A stretch of DNA of 64,000 bases, taken from positions 186,001 through 250,000 of the forward strand of contig NZ_PYAV01000001.1 in the NCBI RefSeq assembly GCF_003014715.1, in the 5' to 3' direction. How positions within the stretch are numbered: the stretch's first letter is position 1; each line of letters begins with the position of its first letter. Below, piece by piece: positions 51,790 through 61,771 of this stretch. The position numbers and the translations under genes were made by a program. The notes beneath the pieces are model-generated. The model worked only from the letters and a program-made list of their open reading frames with translations. It was not told the origin of the DNA and did not search any database. Source of the stretch: Salsuginibacillus halophilus. Its GTDB lineage: Bacteria > Bacillota > Bacilli > Bacillales > Marinococcaceae.

Positions 51790-54525
51790 ATGACAGAAGT
51801 GAATGATGTTTTTCAGTCTGAAAAGACACTGAATGTTAATGGTCAAACGATTAAGTATTACGACTTGCAGGCTTTAGAGGAGCAAGGGATCGCTAACGTA
51901 TCACGTCTGCCTTATTCCATTAAGGTGCTGCTTGAATCTGTACTGCGTCAGTACGATGGTAAAGTGATTAAAAAAGAACACGTCGAAAGCCTTGCCAAGT
52001 GGGGAACTGCTGAAGGGGCGAAAGAAGACGTGCCATTTAAGCCATCACGTGTTATTCTGCAAGACTTTACAGGCGTTCCAGCAGTGGTTGACTTGGCGTC
52101 TTTACGTAAAGCAATGGCTGATATGGGCGGAGATGCTGCGAAAATTGACCCGGCCATCCCATCTGATCTAGTTGTAGACCACTCGGTACAAGTTGACCGT
52201 TTCGGTACAGAAGACTCGCTAAAGCGTAATATGGATCTTGAGTTTGAACGTAATGAAGAGCGTTACAAACTGCTAAGCTGGGCGACACAAGCCTTTGATA
52301 ACTACCGCGCGGTGCCGCCTGCAACAGGGATCGTCCACCAAGTAAACCTTGAGTATTTGGCAAATGTTGTCCATACAAAAGAAGAAAACGGTGAGACGTT
52401 TGCTTATCCGGATACGCTTGTAGGTACAGATTCTCATACAACAATGATTAACGGTCTCGGTGTTCTTGGCTGGGGTGTTGGTGGTATTGAAGCAGAAGCA
52501 GGCATGTTGAAGCAGCCTTCTTACTTCCCTGCGCCTGAAGTTATTGGCATGAAATTTACAGGGGAAATGCCAAGCGGTGCAACAGCAACCGACCTTGCGC
52601 TTAAAGTTACACAAGTACTGCGCGAGCATAACGTTGTTGGTAAATTTGTAGAATTCTTCGGGCCTGGTCTTAAGGATATGTCCTTGGCCGACCGTGCGAC
52701 GATTTCAAACATGGCGCCCGAGTATGGTGCGACATGTGGTTTCTTCCCGGTTGATGAAGAGTCTCTTAGCTACATGCGCCTAACCGGCCGTAGTGAAGAG
52801 CAAATTGAACTTGTAAGAGAATATTGCAAAGCGAACGGTCTCTTTTACGGAGAGGACAGTGAGGACCCTGAATTCACTGAGGTTGTAGAACTGAACTTGT
52901 CCGAGCTTGAACCAAGCTTATCAGGTCCAAAACGTCCACAAGACTTGATCACTTTAAAAAATATGCAGGAAGAGTTTAAAAAAGCCCTCTCTGCCCCTGT
53001 TGGTAATCAAGGGTTTGGCATGGCGCCTGAAGACATCGATAAATCAGTGGTTGTTGAGCACCCAGACGGTGAAACCTCCAAACTTTCCACTGGTGCGGTC
53101 ACCATTGCGGCGATCACAAGCTGTACAAACACGTCCAACCCTTCCGTAATGCTAGGTGCAGGACTTATGGCGAAAAAAGCGGTTGAGCTTGGACTAGACG
53201 TTCCGGCTTATGTAAAGACTTCTTTAGCACCAGGTTCAAAAGTTGTAACAAGCTATCTGGAAGACTCCGGTTTAATGCCTTATTTGGAGCAGCTAGGCTT
53301 TAACCTTGTTGGGTATGGCTGCACAACTTGTATCGGTAACAGTGGTCCGCTCCCAGAAGAAGTAGAAAAAGCAATCTCAGACAACGATATGCTTGTTTCT
53401 TCTGTATTAAGCGGAAACCGGAACTTTGAAGGACGGATTCACCCGCTTGTGAAAGCAAACTACCTTGCTTCACCACCACTTGTAGTCGCTTATGCGCTGG
53501 CAGGTAATGTGAACTTTGATATGGTAAACGATTCATTCGGTAAAGATAAAGATGGTAAAGATGTTTACTTCAATGATCTTTGGCCGACATCCACAGAAGT
53601 TCAGCAGTTCATGGAAGAGAACGTTTCACCAGAGCTGTTTAAGAAAGAATATGAGCGTGTGTTTGATGATAACGAACGCTGGAATGCGCTTCAGTCTGAA
53701 GACAACGCCGAGCTTTACAGCTGGGATGATGAATCAACTTACATTCAAAATCCACCGTTTTTCGAAAATATGGCCGAAGAGCCGAAGGATATCGAAAAGC
53801 TTTCAGAGCTGCGCGCTGTAGCTAAGTTTGGTGACTCTGTAACGACAGACCATATTTCACCGGCTGGTTCAATCGCAAAAGACAGCCCTGCAGGCGAGTA
53901 CTTGATGAGCAAAGGTTTACGGCCGTCCCAGTTTAACTCTTACGGTTCACGCCGCGGAAACCATGAAGTTATGATGCGTGGAACGTTTGCGAATATCCGT
54001 ATTAAAAACTTGCTTGCTCCAGGTACTGAAGGTGGATATACGACGTACTGGCCTACCGGAGAAGTGACTTCAATTTATGATGCTGCAATGCGTTATAAAG
54101 AAGATAACACTGGGCTTCTCGTTATGGCTGGTCATGATTACGGTATGGGAAGCTCCCGTGACTGGGCCGCAAAAGGTACAACTTTGCTAGGCATTAAAAC
54201 AGTTATTGCACAGAGCTTTGAGCGTATTCACCGCAGTAACCTTGCGCTTATGGGCGTTCTTCCGCTTCAGTTCCAAGAAGGCGAAAGCGCTGATACCCAT
54301 GGCTTAACTGGTAAAGAAACGTTCCATGTGGACATCGATAACAACGTTAAGCCACATGATCTTGTAACAGTTACAGCTACAGATGAAGATGGCAACAAAA
54401 CAACTTTTGACGTTAAAGTTCGCTTTGACAGTGATGTTGAGATTGATTACTATCGTCATGGTGGTATTTTGCCGATGGTGCTTCGTAACAAATTGGCAGA
54501 AGACCGCGCTGAAAAGAACGCATAA
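51790..54525 (+). CDS. citB: Aconitate hydratase (aconitase A)
   Basis: This TCA-cycle enzyme isomerises citrate and isocitrate, and Bacillus CitB also binds RNA as an iron-responsive regulator. It has 911 aa. The 4Fe-4S cysteines are in [18 protein letters not shown] and [15 protein letters not shown]. Also visible are [27 protein letters not shown] and the C-terminal swivel [29 protein letters not shown] precedes the ATG, and a strong terminator follows. Confidence 0.97.
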   Translation: MTEVNDVFQSEKTLNVNGQTIKYYDLQALEEQGIANVSRLPYSIKVLLESVLRQYDGKVIKKEHVESLAKWGTAEGAKEDVPFKPSRVILQDFTGVPAVVDLASLRKAMADMGGDAAKIDPAIPSDLVVDHSVQVDRFGTEDSLKRNMDLEFERNEERYKLLSWATQAFDNYRAVPPATGIVHQVNLEYLANVVHTKEENGETFAYPDTLVGTDSHTTMINGLGVLGWGVGGIEAEAGMLKQPSYFPAPEVIGMKFTGEMPSGATATDLALKVTQVLREHNVVGKFVEFFGPGLKDMSLADRATISNMAPEYGATCGFFPVDEESLSYMRLTGRSEEQIELVREYCKANGLFYGEDSEDPEFTEVVELNLSELEPSLSGPKRPQDLITLKNMQEEFKKALSAPVGNQGFGMAPEDIDKSVVVEHPDGETSKLSTGAVTIAAITSCTNTSNPSVMLGAGLMAKKAVELGLDVPAYVKTSLAPGSKVVTSYLEDSGLMPYLEQLGFNLVGYGCTTCIGNSGPLPEEVEKAISDNDMLVSSVLSGNRNFEGRIHPLVKANYLASPPLVVAYALAGNVNFDMVNDSFGKDKDGKDVYFNDLWPTSTEVQQFMEENVSPELFKKEYERVFDDNERWNALQSEDNAELYSWDDESTYIQNPPFFENMAEEPKDIEKLSELRAVAKFGDSVTTDHISPAGSIAKDSPAGEYLMSKGLRPSQFNSYGSRRGNHEVMMRGTFANIRIKNLLAPGTEGGYTTYWPTGEVTSIYDAAMRYKEDNTGLLVMAGHDYGMGSSRDWAAKGTTLLGIKTVIAQSFERIHRSNLALMGVLPLQFQEGESADTHGLTGKETFHVDIDNNVKPHDLVTVTATDEDGNKTTFDVKVRFDSDVEIDYYRHGGILPMVLRNKLAEDRAEKNA

Positions 54526-54532
54526 AACGTAT

Positions 54533-54564
54533 AAAAAAGCCCCGGGCTCATCCGGGGCTTTTTT
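54533..54564 (+). terminator. Rho-independent terminator of citB
   Basis: AAAAAAGCCCCGG / CCGGGGCTTTTTT around a short loop. Confidence 0.9.
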
Positions 54565-54663
54565 ATAGCATAAATTAAAATTTCACGTACCGTATTAGTG
54601 TATAAATCAAAAATAACAGCAAAAAGTAAAACAACAATCCAGCAACAGTAAAGGAGGGGTGAT

Positions 54664-55365
54664 GTGGATTTTTGGACGGGTGCTGAAGATTTAGCTATTT
54701 GGGGGTTTGTCGTTCGGGCTGCGATTATTTACGTTTATATTTTCTTGATGGTTAAAGTGCTTGGTCAGCGGTCGATCGGCACCTTAGATCCACTTGATTT
54801 TATTTTTGGGGTTATTATTGGTGATGTGGTAGGTGAACCGTTGTCAAGCGGTGATTTACCACTAGCAGGCCCTATGGCTGCAGCTTTATTAATTGCTGCA
54901 TTACACTGGGGATTAACTGTTTCTTCGCTTCACTTACCTAAGTTCCGCCGTGTGGTTGAAGAAGAGCCTTTAATTGTTTTAAAGCACGGTAAAATTATTC
55001 ATACAGAATTAAAGAAAGCAAAAATGACGACAGATCAACTTTTAAGCGACCTCCGGCTGCAAAGCGCCTCTGATTTAAATGAAGTTGATTATGCGGTTTT
55101 GGAACCAAATGGACAATTAAGTGTTATTAAAAAGACGAAGTTTGAACCACTGACACCAATGGATACTCACCTCAATCCAGCAGCTAAAGGATATCCAAGT
55201 GTTATGATTGCTGATGGTCACATTATTCAAAAAAATATTGAGTCTTGGGGAAGTATCGATCAATTCTTTCAAAAATTAAGTGAAAAAGGGTATGAATCAG
55301 CTTCACGCATCTTTCTCTGTACAGTGAATGAAGCTGGTGAGTGGTATATTAGTGAAAAAGAGTGA
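54664..55365 (+). CDS. DUF421/YetF-family membrane protein
   Basis: A 233-aa protein with about three N-terminal membrane helices (residues 10-90), containing MVKVLGQRSIGTLDPLDFIFGVIIGDVVGEPL. The DUF421 soluble domain follows (PLIVLKHGKIIHTELKKAKM, LLSDLRLQSASDLNEVDYAVLEPNGQLSVIKK). It resembles YetF/YdfS/YkjA and SpoVAE-neighbour YrbG proteins, some of which are linked to spores. GTG 54664 follows AGGAGGGG. Confidence 0.87.
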   Translation: MDFWTGAEDLAIWGFVVRAAIIYVYIFLMVKVLGQRSIGTLDPLDFIFGVIIGDVVGEPLSSGDLPLAGPMAAALLIAALHWGLTVSSLHLPKFRRVVEEEPLIVLKHGKIIHTELKKAKMTTDQLLSDLRLQSASDLNEVDYAVLEPNGQLSVIKKTKFEPLTPMDTHLNPAAKGYPSVMIADGHIIQKNIESWGSIDQFFQKLSEKGYESASRIFLCTVNEAGEWYISEKE

Positions 55366-55436
55366 ACGCACAGAACGGCATAGCGGCGTTTAAAATTTAA
55401 ACATCGGGCTAAACTGGAATGAGGAGGTGGCTCATA

Positions 55437-55565
55437 ATGAAACAAAAACGAAAAGAGCAGCTGGATGTGCTGATTCAAGCAAACAAGCAGGAGATTGTAA
55501 AAAATGCTGATTTGCTTGAGCAGATTGATGAGCGCTTAGAGGCGAAGTGGATGCGTCAGCGTTGA
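55437..55565 (+). CDS. FbpB-family small basic protein
   Basis: A 42-aa helical protein (MKQKRKEQLDVLIQANKQEI then VKNADLLEQIDERLEAKWMR) with GAGGAGGTGG ahead of the ATG. The pattern 'k..lI..NK.ei..d...le.Ie.rle.k' is that of FbpB, a small basic protein that assists the iron-sparing sRNA FsrA in B. subtilis. No Fur box was recognised upstream, so regulation is unknown. Confidence 0.75.
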   Translation: MKQKRKEQLDVLIQANKQEIVKNADLLEQIDERLEAKWMRQR

Positions 55566-55583
55566 TGAGAGGACAGTTGTTAA

Positions 55584-55619
55584 GCCGGCAGACGATCAAC
55601 GTCTTCTGTCGGTTTTTTC
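55584..55619 (+). terminator. Rho-independent terminator after the FbpB-like gene
   Basis: CCGGCAGACG / CGTCTTCTGTCGG around ATCAA, followed by TTTTTT. Confidence 0.82.
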
Positions 55620-55704
55620 TATGGTAGTAAGAAAGGTTACCTCAAGACTTGCGAAAATATGAAAACCTAAACATAATAGAATAAGAATCGTTACGTTTGA
55701 GGAT

Positions 55705-56217
55705 GTGTTGGTTATTCGTTATCACATAAAACCACAAGCAGCTTCAAAACAAACTTGGTTAATTACAGCTGCTTTTTTTCTTTATACAGCGTTGATGCTG
55801 TATGTTACACTTTTTGCTTGGAATTACGGGGCATCGCTGAATGCTGGCGGGCCGGGTGGAAGAAATTATAATTTAACGCCGCTGCACAGCATTTACCGCA
55901 TTCTTATGTTTAGTCCGGACTGGAGTTCTCCAATCCGCATTTTAGTTGGTAACGTTGTTTTGTTTATGCCGTTTGGCTTTTTACTTGCATTTTTATGGCG
56001 GCGTGCAAAACCATGGTTGTCGGTGATGATGTGCGGAGCTTTTTTCTCGCTCTTTATTGAAATCACTCAATTTTTATTTACGTACCGCGTCGCAAATGTT
56101 GATGATGTGATCTTAAATACAACAGGAACAGCCATCGGTGCTGCTTGTGCAATTACCTTTAAAAAGAAACAAGGAACAAAGCAGACTGCTTTAACAACCA
56201 AACGTCATGCAGGATGA
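55705..56217 (+). CDS. VanZ-family membrane protein
   Basis: A 170-aa protein with about four helices and the VanZ core NLTPLHSIYRI ... NVVLFMPFGFLLAFLWRRAK ... FSLFIEITQFLFTYRVANVDDVILNTTGTAIGA. VanZ-like proteins are linked to low-level teicoplanin resistance or cell-envelope functions; most are uncharacterised. It starts at GTG 55705 after GAGGAT. Confidence 0.88.
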   Translation: MLVIRYHIKPQAASKQTWLITAAFFLYTALMLYVTLFAWNYGASLNAGGPGGRNYNLTPLHSIYRILMFSPDWSSPIRILVGNVVLFMPFGFLLAFLWRRAKPWLSVMMCGAFFSLFIEITQFLFTYRVANVDDVILNTTGTAIGAACAITFKKKQGTKQTALTTKRHAG

Positions 56218-56265
56218 AAAAGGGTACTTTAAATCATCGTTAAAGAAAGCTTAAGGAGGATCTTT

Positions 56266-58542
56266 GTGACAAACAACGATACAGCGCAACAGCGGACGCT
56301 TGATTTAGAAGCATGGGAGAAAGATATTGCTTCATTTGATCCAGAACGTGCGCGTGAGTACGTTCAAATGCTTGATGATTCAAATCAAGAAGATCAAAAG
56401 CAGCTGTTAATGCTTTATTACTTATTAGCTCAAAAGCGTCTGCATCACTTAGGGCGCCTTGACCCATTAGCAAAAACGTGGATTGATCAGGGTCTTCAGT
56501 TAAATGAAAATCATTCAGGGCTTCGTGCATTAAAGCAGTATTGGTTAAAAGAGGAATTAACTCAAACATTTAAAGCTTTTACCCTTCCGGTACTTCGGGC
56601 AACAGATCAAGCGGCGGCGCGTCGTAAAAAAGTAGAAGAAATGAAACAAACCGCAGAACAGATTCGTACATTGATTCATGAGCAGTTTTCTGAAGATGAG
56701 CATATCAGTGAAGTGTCTCTACAAAAAGTAAAAGAGCACTTTCAAGCCTTGCAGGATACGGCTGAAAGTTACTTGTCACAAGCCGTTGGTTCTTTTTATC
56801 CACAGGAAACTTTAAATGAGCTGCAAAAGCTTGCCGCCGAAGGTAAAGAGATGCTTGAAGACTTACAAGATGCAGGTGAGACCAGTGATCAAGAAGGCCC
56901 TTTAAAGCGCCTGCACCGGTTGGTTGGTCTGCAGGATGTTAAAAAAAGGGTGGAAAAGCTGTATCATTATTTAAATTATCAGCGGATGCGGAAGGAAAAA
57001 GGCTTTTTACTTGAAGATGGCATTCAGCTCGATATGGTGTTAACCGGACGTCCTGGTACTGGAAAAACGATTGTCGCTCGCCTGCTTGGTGAAATTTATT
57101 TCGAACTTGGCCTTCTACCTAAGCAGCATGTTGTCGAAGCCGATCGTTCTCAATTAATCGGTGCCTATATTGGTCAGACAGAAGAGAAGACGATGGCTAA
57201 AATTCAAGAAGCTCAAGGCGGCATTTTGTTTATTGATGAAGCGTACAGCTTAAAGCGTGAAGGTGCATCTGAATCAGACTACGGACAGGCCGTAATTGAT
57301 ACGCTTGTTTCAGCGATGACAAGTGATGAATACCGAGGTACTTTTGCGGTTTTTCTTGCAGGTTATCCTGAAGAAATGCAGCAACTTTTAAACGCCAATC
57401 CAGGTTTACGCAGCCGCTTTCCAGAAAGTAATCATTTTCACTTTCCCGACTACACGTTAAGTGAGTTGTTATCGATTGCAGAGAAAATTGCTGCAGAAAA
57501 TGACTTTTACTTAACTGATCAAGCAATGAAGGTTGTCAAAGAACGGATTGAAAAAGCCCAAGTAGATGAAACTTTCGGTAATGCCCGCACAGTGCACAAC
57601 ATTATTCAAGAAGCGATCTTTCAAAAGGGAGCGCGTCTTGGCGGTCATGCGCAAGAGGACCTTGATGCGTATGCTGTGTTAAGTGAAGCTGATGTTTATG
57701 AAGAAATATCTGAAGCTGAACGAGCGGATGAACCTTTTGAAGAGCTTAATGCACTCATCGGCTTAAGCTCAGTAAAAGAAGAAATGAAAAAGCTTTATGC
57801 CTTTATTCAAATCCAAAATGAAAGGCGGCAAAAGCAGCTTCCGCCGGCGCCAATGGCGCTTCATTCTTTATTTGTAGGTGACCCGGGAACAGGTAAAACC
57901 ACGGTTGCACGTCTTTTTGCAAGGTTGTTAAAAGATCTTGGTTTGTTAAAACGAGGGCATCTTGTTGTGTGTGGACGTGCCGACCTTGTTGCAGGATATA
58001 CAGGTCAAACAGCCATTAAAACAAAGAAAAAGGTTCGCGAAGCGCTCGGTGGTGTTTTATTTATTGATGAAGCTTATGCTTTGGCTGCGAAAGGCGCAGG
58101 TGACTTCGGTCGTGAAGCAATTGATACACTTGTTGAAGAAATGACAAAGTATGAAGATCGATTAATTGTTGTTTTTGCAGGTTATACTGCACCGATGCAG
58201 GAGCTCTTAAAAATGAACCCGGGACTTGCTTCGCGATTTAAAAAGACGTTTCATTTTCAGCCATACAGTGCTGAGGAACTGGCTCAAATTGTACAATATA
58301 AAGCGGAATCCGCTGGTTATTATTTAAGTAATCAGGCGTTTACACTGTTAAAGCAGTTATTCGATGCCTCACCGCCGGAAGGCAATGCCCGATCTGCACA
58401 GGATATGAGTGAAGAAATGTTTCAACAGCAGGCACTGCGTTTAATTAACCAAAACGTTGACAGTGAGCAGTTGCAGCGTTTAATTGAAGAAGATGTTCAA
58501 GCTGCGTTTTCAGCATTCACAAAGCGCAGTATAGGAGGCTAA
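56266..58542 (+). CDS. Tandem AAA ATPase (two CbxX/SpoVK-type domains)
   Basis: A 758-aa protein: an N-terminal helical region (about residues 1-215), then AAA domain 1 with Walker A LTGRPGTGKTIVARL (about residue 263), Walker B GGILFIDEAYSL, sensor AVFLAGYPEEM and arginine finger LRSRFPE. AAA domain 2 follows with FVGDPGTGKTTVARL (about residue 542), GGVLFIDEAYAL and LASRFKK. Both domains are closest in motif to SpoVK/CbxX. It is a second, uninterrupted member of the family in the same window. GTG 56266 follows AAGGAGG. Confidence 0.9.
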   Translation: MTNNDTAQQRTLDLEAWEKDIASFDPERAREYVQMLDDSNQEDQKQLLMLYYLLAQKRLHHLGRLDPLAKTWIDQGLQLNENHSGLRALKQYWLKEELTQTFKAFTLPVLRATDQAAARRKKVEEMKQTAEQIRTLIHEQFSEDEHISEVSLQKVKEHFQALQDTAESYLSQAVGSFYPQETLNELQKLAAEGKEMLEDLQDAGETSDQEGPLKRLHRLVGLQDVKKRVEKLYHYLNYQRMRKEKGFLLEDGIQLDMVLTGRPGTGKTIVARLLGEIYFELGLLPKQHVVEADRSQLIGAYIGQTEEKTMAKIQEAQGGILFIDEAYSLKREGASESDYGQAVIDTLVSAMTSDEYRGTFAVFLAGYPEEMQQLLNANPGLRSRFPESNHFHFPDYTLSELLSIAEKIAAENDFYLTDQAMKVVKERIEKAQVDETFGNARTVHNIIQEAIFQKGARLGGHAQEDLDAYAVLSEADVYEEISEAERADEPFEELNALIGLSSVKEEMKKLYAFIQIQNERRQKQLPPAPMALHSLFVGDPGTGKTTVARLFARLLKDLGLLKRGHLVVCGRADLVAGYTGQTAIKTKKKVREALGGVLFIDEAYALAAKGAGDFGREAIDTLVEEMTKYEDRLIVVFAGYTAPMQELLKMNPGLASRFKKTFHFQPYSAEELAQIVQYKAESAGYYLSNQAFTLLKQLFDASPPEGNARSAQDMSEEMFQQQALRLINQNVDSEQLQRLIEEDVQAAFSAFTKRSIGG

Positions 58543-58544
58543 AA

Positions 58545-58976
58545 ATGTCAAAAGCAGAAACACGTATAGAAATACGTTATGCAGAAACAGATCAAATGGG
58601 GGTTGTACATCACTCAAACTATCTCGTTTGGTGTGAACTAGGTCGTTCAGATTTGTTTCGCCAGCTTGGTTTTTCTTACAAAGAAATGGAAGACAAAGGT
58701 TTGCTAGCCCCTGTTACTGAGGTGAATTTAAATTATAAGCAGCCGGCTCATTACGGTGAGGACATTTATGTATACACATGGATTCAAGGGTATAATGGTT
58801 TACGGGTGTCTTACGCATATACTATACAAAAACCGTGCGGAACAGTTTGTGTTGACGGCACAACAACCCATGTCTGTGTAGATAAAGACACTTTTCGCCC
58901 GAAACCTCTGCGCCGGGTTATGCCTGAATTACACGAAGTATATGAAAAAGTTAAACTTGCTGCAGAGGTGGAGTAG
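58545..58976 (+). CDS. yneP: Acyl-CoA thioesterase, YbgC/4HBT family (YneP-like)
   Basis: A 143-aa hotdog-fold protein. The active-site segment is IEIRYAETDQMGVVHHSNYLVWCELGRSDLFRQ, with catalytic Asp in ETDQMG, and NYKQPAHYGEDIYVYTWI follows. It lies two bases after the double-AAA gene. YneP occupies a comparable site downstream of citB in B. subtilis. It hydrolyses acyl-CoA; chain-length preference is unknown. Confidence 0.88.
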   Translation: MSKAETRIEIRYAETDQMGVVHHSNYLVWCELGRSDLFRQLGFSYKEMEDKGLLAPVTEVNLNYKQPAHYGEDIYVYTWIQGYNGLRVSYAYTIQKPCGTVCVDGTTTHVCVDKDTFRPKPLRRVMPELHEVYEKVKLAAEVE

Positions 58977-58998
58977 TTGTTTTCACAGGAGGAAAAGG

Positions 58999-59355
58999 AT
59001 GGCATTCGGAATTTCAAAAGAAGAGCTTAGCGCTTGGAAAAGAAAAGCAGAGCGCGGTGAAATTGCAATTATCACGCATTTCTGGCGCGATGACCGGTTT
59101 CCGAATATGCGTACCGTCACAAAAGCCGCCTGCAGTGATCGGCAAGCACTCGTAGCCTGGGGGCAGGCATATGGATTAAAATCTCAATGGATACATGACC
59201 GGGCACCGTACCCACATTTTGATCTTTTCGGTGATTGGCAGTGTGATATTTTAAAAGCTGAAGGGCTTGAAGCACATATGTACCGGTTTAATATTTGCAC
59301 CTCGCATGTTTATAACATGGAGATAAAAGGTAAAGGTGATCATGCTGATAAGTGA
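58999..59355 (+). CDS. yneQ: YneQ-like protein
   Basis: A 118-aa soluble protein rich in aromatic residues (MAFGISKEELSAWKRKAERG, ITHFWRDDRFPNMRTVTKAA, PHFDLFGDWQCDIL, NICTSHVYNMEI). It matches YneQ in size, motif and position after yneP. The function is unknown. ATG 58999 follows CAGGAGGAAAAGG, which excludes the longer frame beginning inside yneP. Confidence 0.85.
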   Translation: MAFGISKEELSAWKRKAERGEIAIITHFWRDDRFPNMRTVTKAACSDRQALVAWGQAYGLKSQWIHDRAPYPHFDLFGDWQCDILKAEGLEAHMYRFNICTSHVYNMEIKGKGDHADK

Positions 59356-59373
59356 TGATAAGGAGGATGAGGC

Positions 59374-60207
59374 ATGGGAAAAACACAAAATGAGATTATT
59401 CGTGAGCTTGATGCTAAATCGTCAATTTATGTAGAAGAAGAAATAAGAAAACGTGTTGACTTTTTAAAAACATATGCAAAAACGGCAAATGTTCAAGGTT
59501 TTGTGCTTGGTATTTCCGGGGGACAGGATTCAGCTCTTGCCGGCGTACTTGCACAACAGGCAGTCAATGAATTAAACGAAGCCGGTGGAACTTATGCCTT
59601 TACAGCCGCCCGCCTTCCTTACGGAGAGCAGGTAGACGAAGATGATGCTGCAGCTGTGATGAAGTGGTTGGCGCCGGATCGTTCATTTGACATAGATATC
59701 GCACCGGCTGTTGATGCTGCCGAAAAAGCGTTTGAAGCTGGAATTGGGCAGAAGATGAGTGACTTTAATAAAGGTAATACAAAAGCGCGCGAGCGTATGA
59801 AGATCCAATATGATTTAGCTGCTGAGTTTTCCAGCCTTGTGGTTGGTACGGATCATGCTGCTGAAGCTGTCACAGGTTTTTTCACCAAATTTGGAGATGG
59901 TGCCTGCGATGTAGCACCGTTATTTGGATTAAACAAACGCCAAGGCAAAGAATTACTGGCAGCCTTAGATGCACCAGAGTTTCTAAGGCATAAAGAGCCA
60001 ACTGCTGATTTAGAATCAGATAAACCTGCACTGCCGGATGAGGAAGCGCTCGGTATGACATATGACCAAATTGATGATTTTCTCGAAGGAAAAACAGTAC
60101 CTTCTGAAATTCACGATAAAATTATTCGTTTTTATGAACGAACGGAACATAAGCGACAGCCGCCGGTCACGGTTTATGACAGCTGGTGGAAGCAGTTGAA
60201 CAATTAG
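59374..60207 (+). CDS. nadE: NH3-dependent NAD synthetase
   Basis: NadE makes NAD from deamido-NAD, ATP and ammonia. The 277-aa product has the PP-loop LGISGGQDSALAG (about residue 47), RLPYGEQVDEDDA, MKIQYDLAAEF and VVGTDHAAEAVTGFFTKFGDGACDVAPLFGLNKRQGK. No glutaminase domain is present. AAGGAGG precedes the ATG. Confidence 0.97.
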   Translation: MGKTQNEIIRELDAKSSIYVEEEIRKRVDFLKTYAKTANVQGFVLGISGGQDSALAGVLAQQAVNELNEAGGTYAFTAARLPYGEQVDEDDAAAVMKWLAPDRSFDIDIAPAVDAAEKAFEAGIGQKMSDFNKGNTKARERMKIQYDLAAEFSSLVVGTDHAAEAVTGFFTKFGDGACDVAPLFGLNKRQGKELLAALDAPEFLRHKEPTADLESDKPALPDEEALGMTYDQIDDFLEGKTVPSEIHDKIIRFYERTEHKRQPPVTVYDSWWKQLNN

Positions 60208-60244
60208 TCAATGAATGAAGGTTTGGTGCATTAGGGGGGGTAAG

Positions 60245-60745
60245 ATGCAGAAAAAACTCGGAGTTCTCGTTGGACTTGTATTTCTACTCGGCTTTTTAAG
60301 CGGAACTTTCATGCAGTCTAATCATGCTTCAGGTTCATTTGGAGAAGACGTTGCTGCCGTCTCACAAACATCAGATCATCTTTTATCTCTTGGAGAAACA
60401 GCCAGCATCGGAGGTTTGAACGTTACAGTCAATGATGCTTATCAAGAAACCGGTGATGAGGATGAGTCCTATTTGGTTGTTGATGTTACATTTTTCAACC
60501 CACATGAAGATATTCAACAAATCTCATTATTTAATGCACTGCTCGTAGATGAAGACGGATATGCCTACGAGTATGATGAAACATATGGGGATCGACGATT
60601 AATTGGTGGTCAAGTACGCCCTGAAGGCCAACGCCGGGGCACCATCGCTTTTGAGGTCGATCCAGCGGACTATTACGAATTTAATTACACTGATCACACC
60701 GCAGGCGGTCAAGCTGCATGGATTGTTTCAGAGGCGGACAGGTAG
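60245..60745 (+). CDS. Secreted DUF4352-like protein
   Basis: A 166-aa protein with an uncleaved or cleaved N-terminal signal (KKLGVLVGLVFLLGFLSGTFM) and an immunoglobulin-like beta domain. LLSLGETASIGGLNVTVNDA, SYLVVDVTFFNPHEDIQQIS and RRGTIAFEVD fit DUF4352/Telomeric-repeat-like extracellular domains. No lipobox is evident. ATG 60245 follows GGGGGG. Acidic composition again suits a halophile. Function unknown. Confidence 0.72.
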   Translation: MQKKLGVLVGLVFLLGFLSGTFMQSNHASGSFGEDVAAVSQTSDHLLSLGETASIGGLNVTVNDAYQETGDEDESYLVVDVTFFNPHEDIQQISLFNALLVDEDGYAYEYDETYGDRRLIGGQVRPEGQRRGTIAFEVDPADYYEFNYTDHTAGGQAAWIVSEADR

Positions 60746-60800
60746 GACCTGTTCGCTTCTTTATCAATGGCGGTGTGTGTCGTGCATGGAGGAATTTACA

Positions 60801-61664
60801 GTGACCTATCGGGATACAGATTTACATATGCACACTACAGCTTCAGATGGAGCTTACCCACCATCTGAGCTTATGAGAAAGTGTGCAAAAGCCGGCTTGA
60901 AGTACGTTGCTGTAACAGATCACGATACAACCGATGGAATTTGGGAAGCGGTTACTGAAGCCAAAAACCTTGGCATCACTTGTATTCCAGGAATTGAGCT
61001 TTCTTCGCGCTGGCGCGGCCGTAGCATTCATGTGTTAGGTTACGGAATGAATCCTGATGATGAACAGCTTCAAAACGAATTAACTGAGCAACGTCGGCAG
61101 CGGCTTGAGCGGATGCAGCAAATGATCGAAGCCTGTCATCGTGAAGGTCTTGAGTTTTCTGAAGCACAAGTTTTTCAATCAAAAAGTGGTAGTCTAGGCC
61201 GTCCACACCTTGCAAAAGTTTTGATAGAAGAAGGGTATGTTTCTAGCGTAAGCGAGGCTTTTCATCGTTATTTAGGTGAAGGGGCACCATGTTTTGTTCC
61301 GAAGCCGAAAGAGCGTCTTCCTTGGGAAATGGCTACGATGATTCGCGATGCAGGTGGTGTTGTGGTACTTGCCCACCCTGGTCACTACAATATGGATGAA
61401 GATGTTTATGAGTGGCTGCTTGAAGGTTGGCTTGACGGTATTGAAATCGAACATCGTGACCATTCAGTAGCAGAGCGCGAACGTTATACCCGGATTGCTG
61501 CGAGTGCTGAACAAGAAAGGAAGCGTCACGTTGTGCGTACCGGAGGGTCGGATTTTCATCATGAAACGCACGGACGTGTAGATCAGCAACTCGGTGACGA
61601 CCGGGTAGCGGATCAATTAGCAGATCAATTGTTAAAGGCAGTGGAGGAACGAAAAAATTCGTAA
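60801..61664 (+). CDS. PHP-domain phosphoesterase (YciV/RNase AM-like)
   Basis: A 287-aa metal-dependent hydrolase with metal ligands in TDLHMHTTASDG, VAVTDHDTTDG, VLAHPGHYN and GGSDFHHETHG. The family includes the 5'-3' exoribonuclease/3',5'-nucleotide bisphosphatase YciV (TrpH). GTG 60801 is eight bases from TGGAGGA, preferred over longer frames that overlap the preceding gene. Confidence 0.87.
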   Translation: MTYRDTDLHMHTTASDGAYPPSELMRKCAKAGLKYVAVTDHDTTDGIWEAVTEAKNLGITCIPGIELSSRWRGRSIHVLGYGMNPDDEQLQNELTEQRRQRLERMQQMIEACHREGLEFSEAQVFQSKSGSLGRPHLAKVLIEEGYVSSVSEAFHRYLGEGAPCFVPKPKERLPWEMATMIRDAGGVVVLAHPGHYNMDEDVYEWLLEGWLDGIEIEHRDHSVAERERYTRIAASAEQERKRHVVRTGGSDFHHETHGRVDQQLGDDRVADQLADQLLKAVEERKNS

Positions 61665-61771
61665 TATCGAAGCGAACGAATTGAAATTTTTTCACTTTTT
61701 TGTTATGTTGACGTTCGTAATGTATTTAGACAAAAAGAGCTGAGTCATAGCAAAGAAAAGGAGAAGCAGCA

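Noticed and set aside
61665-61771. SAM riboswitch or T-box before metA
   Set aside because: The 107-base leader is too short and shows no S-box core, T-box motif or terminator/antiterminator pair.
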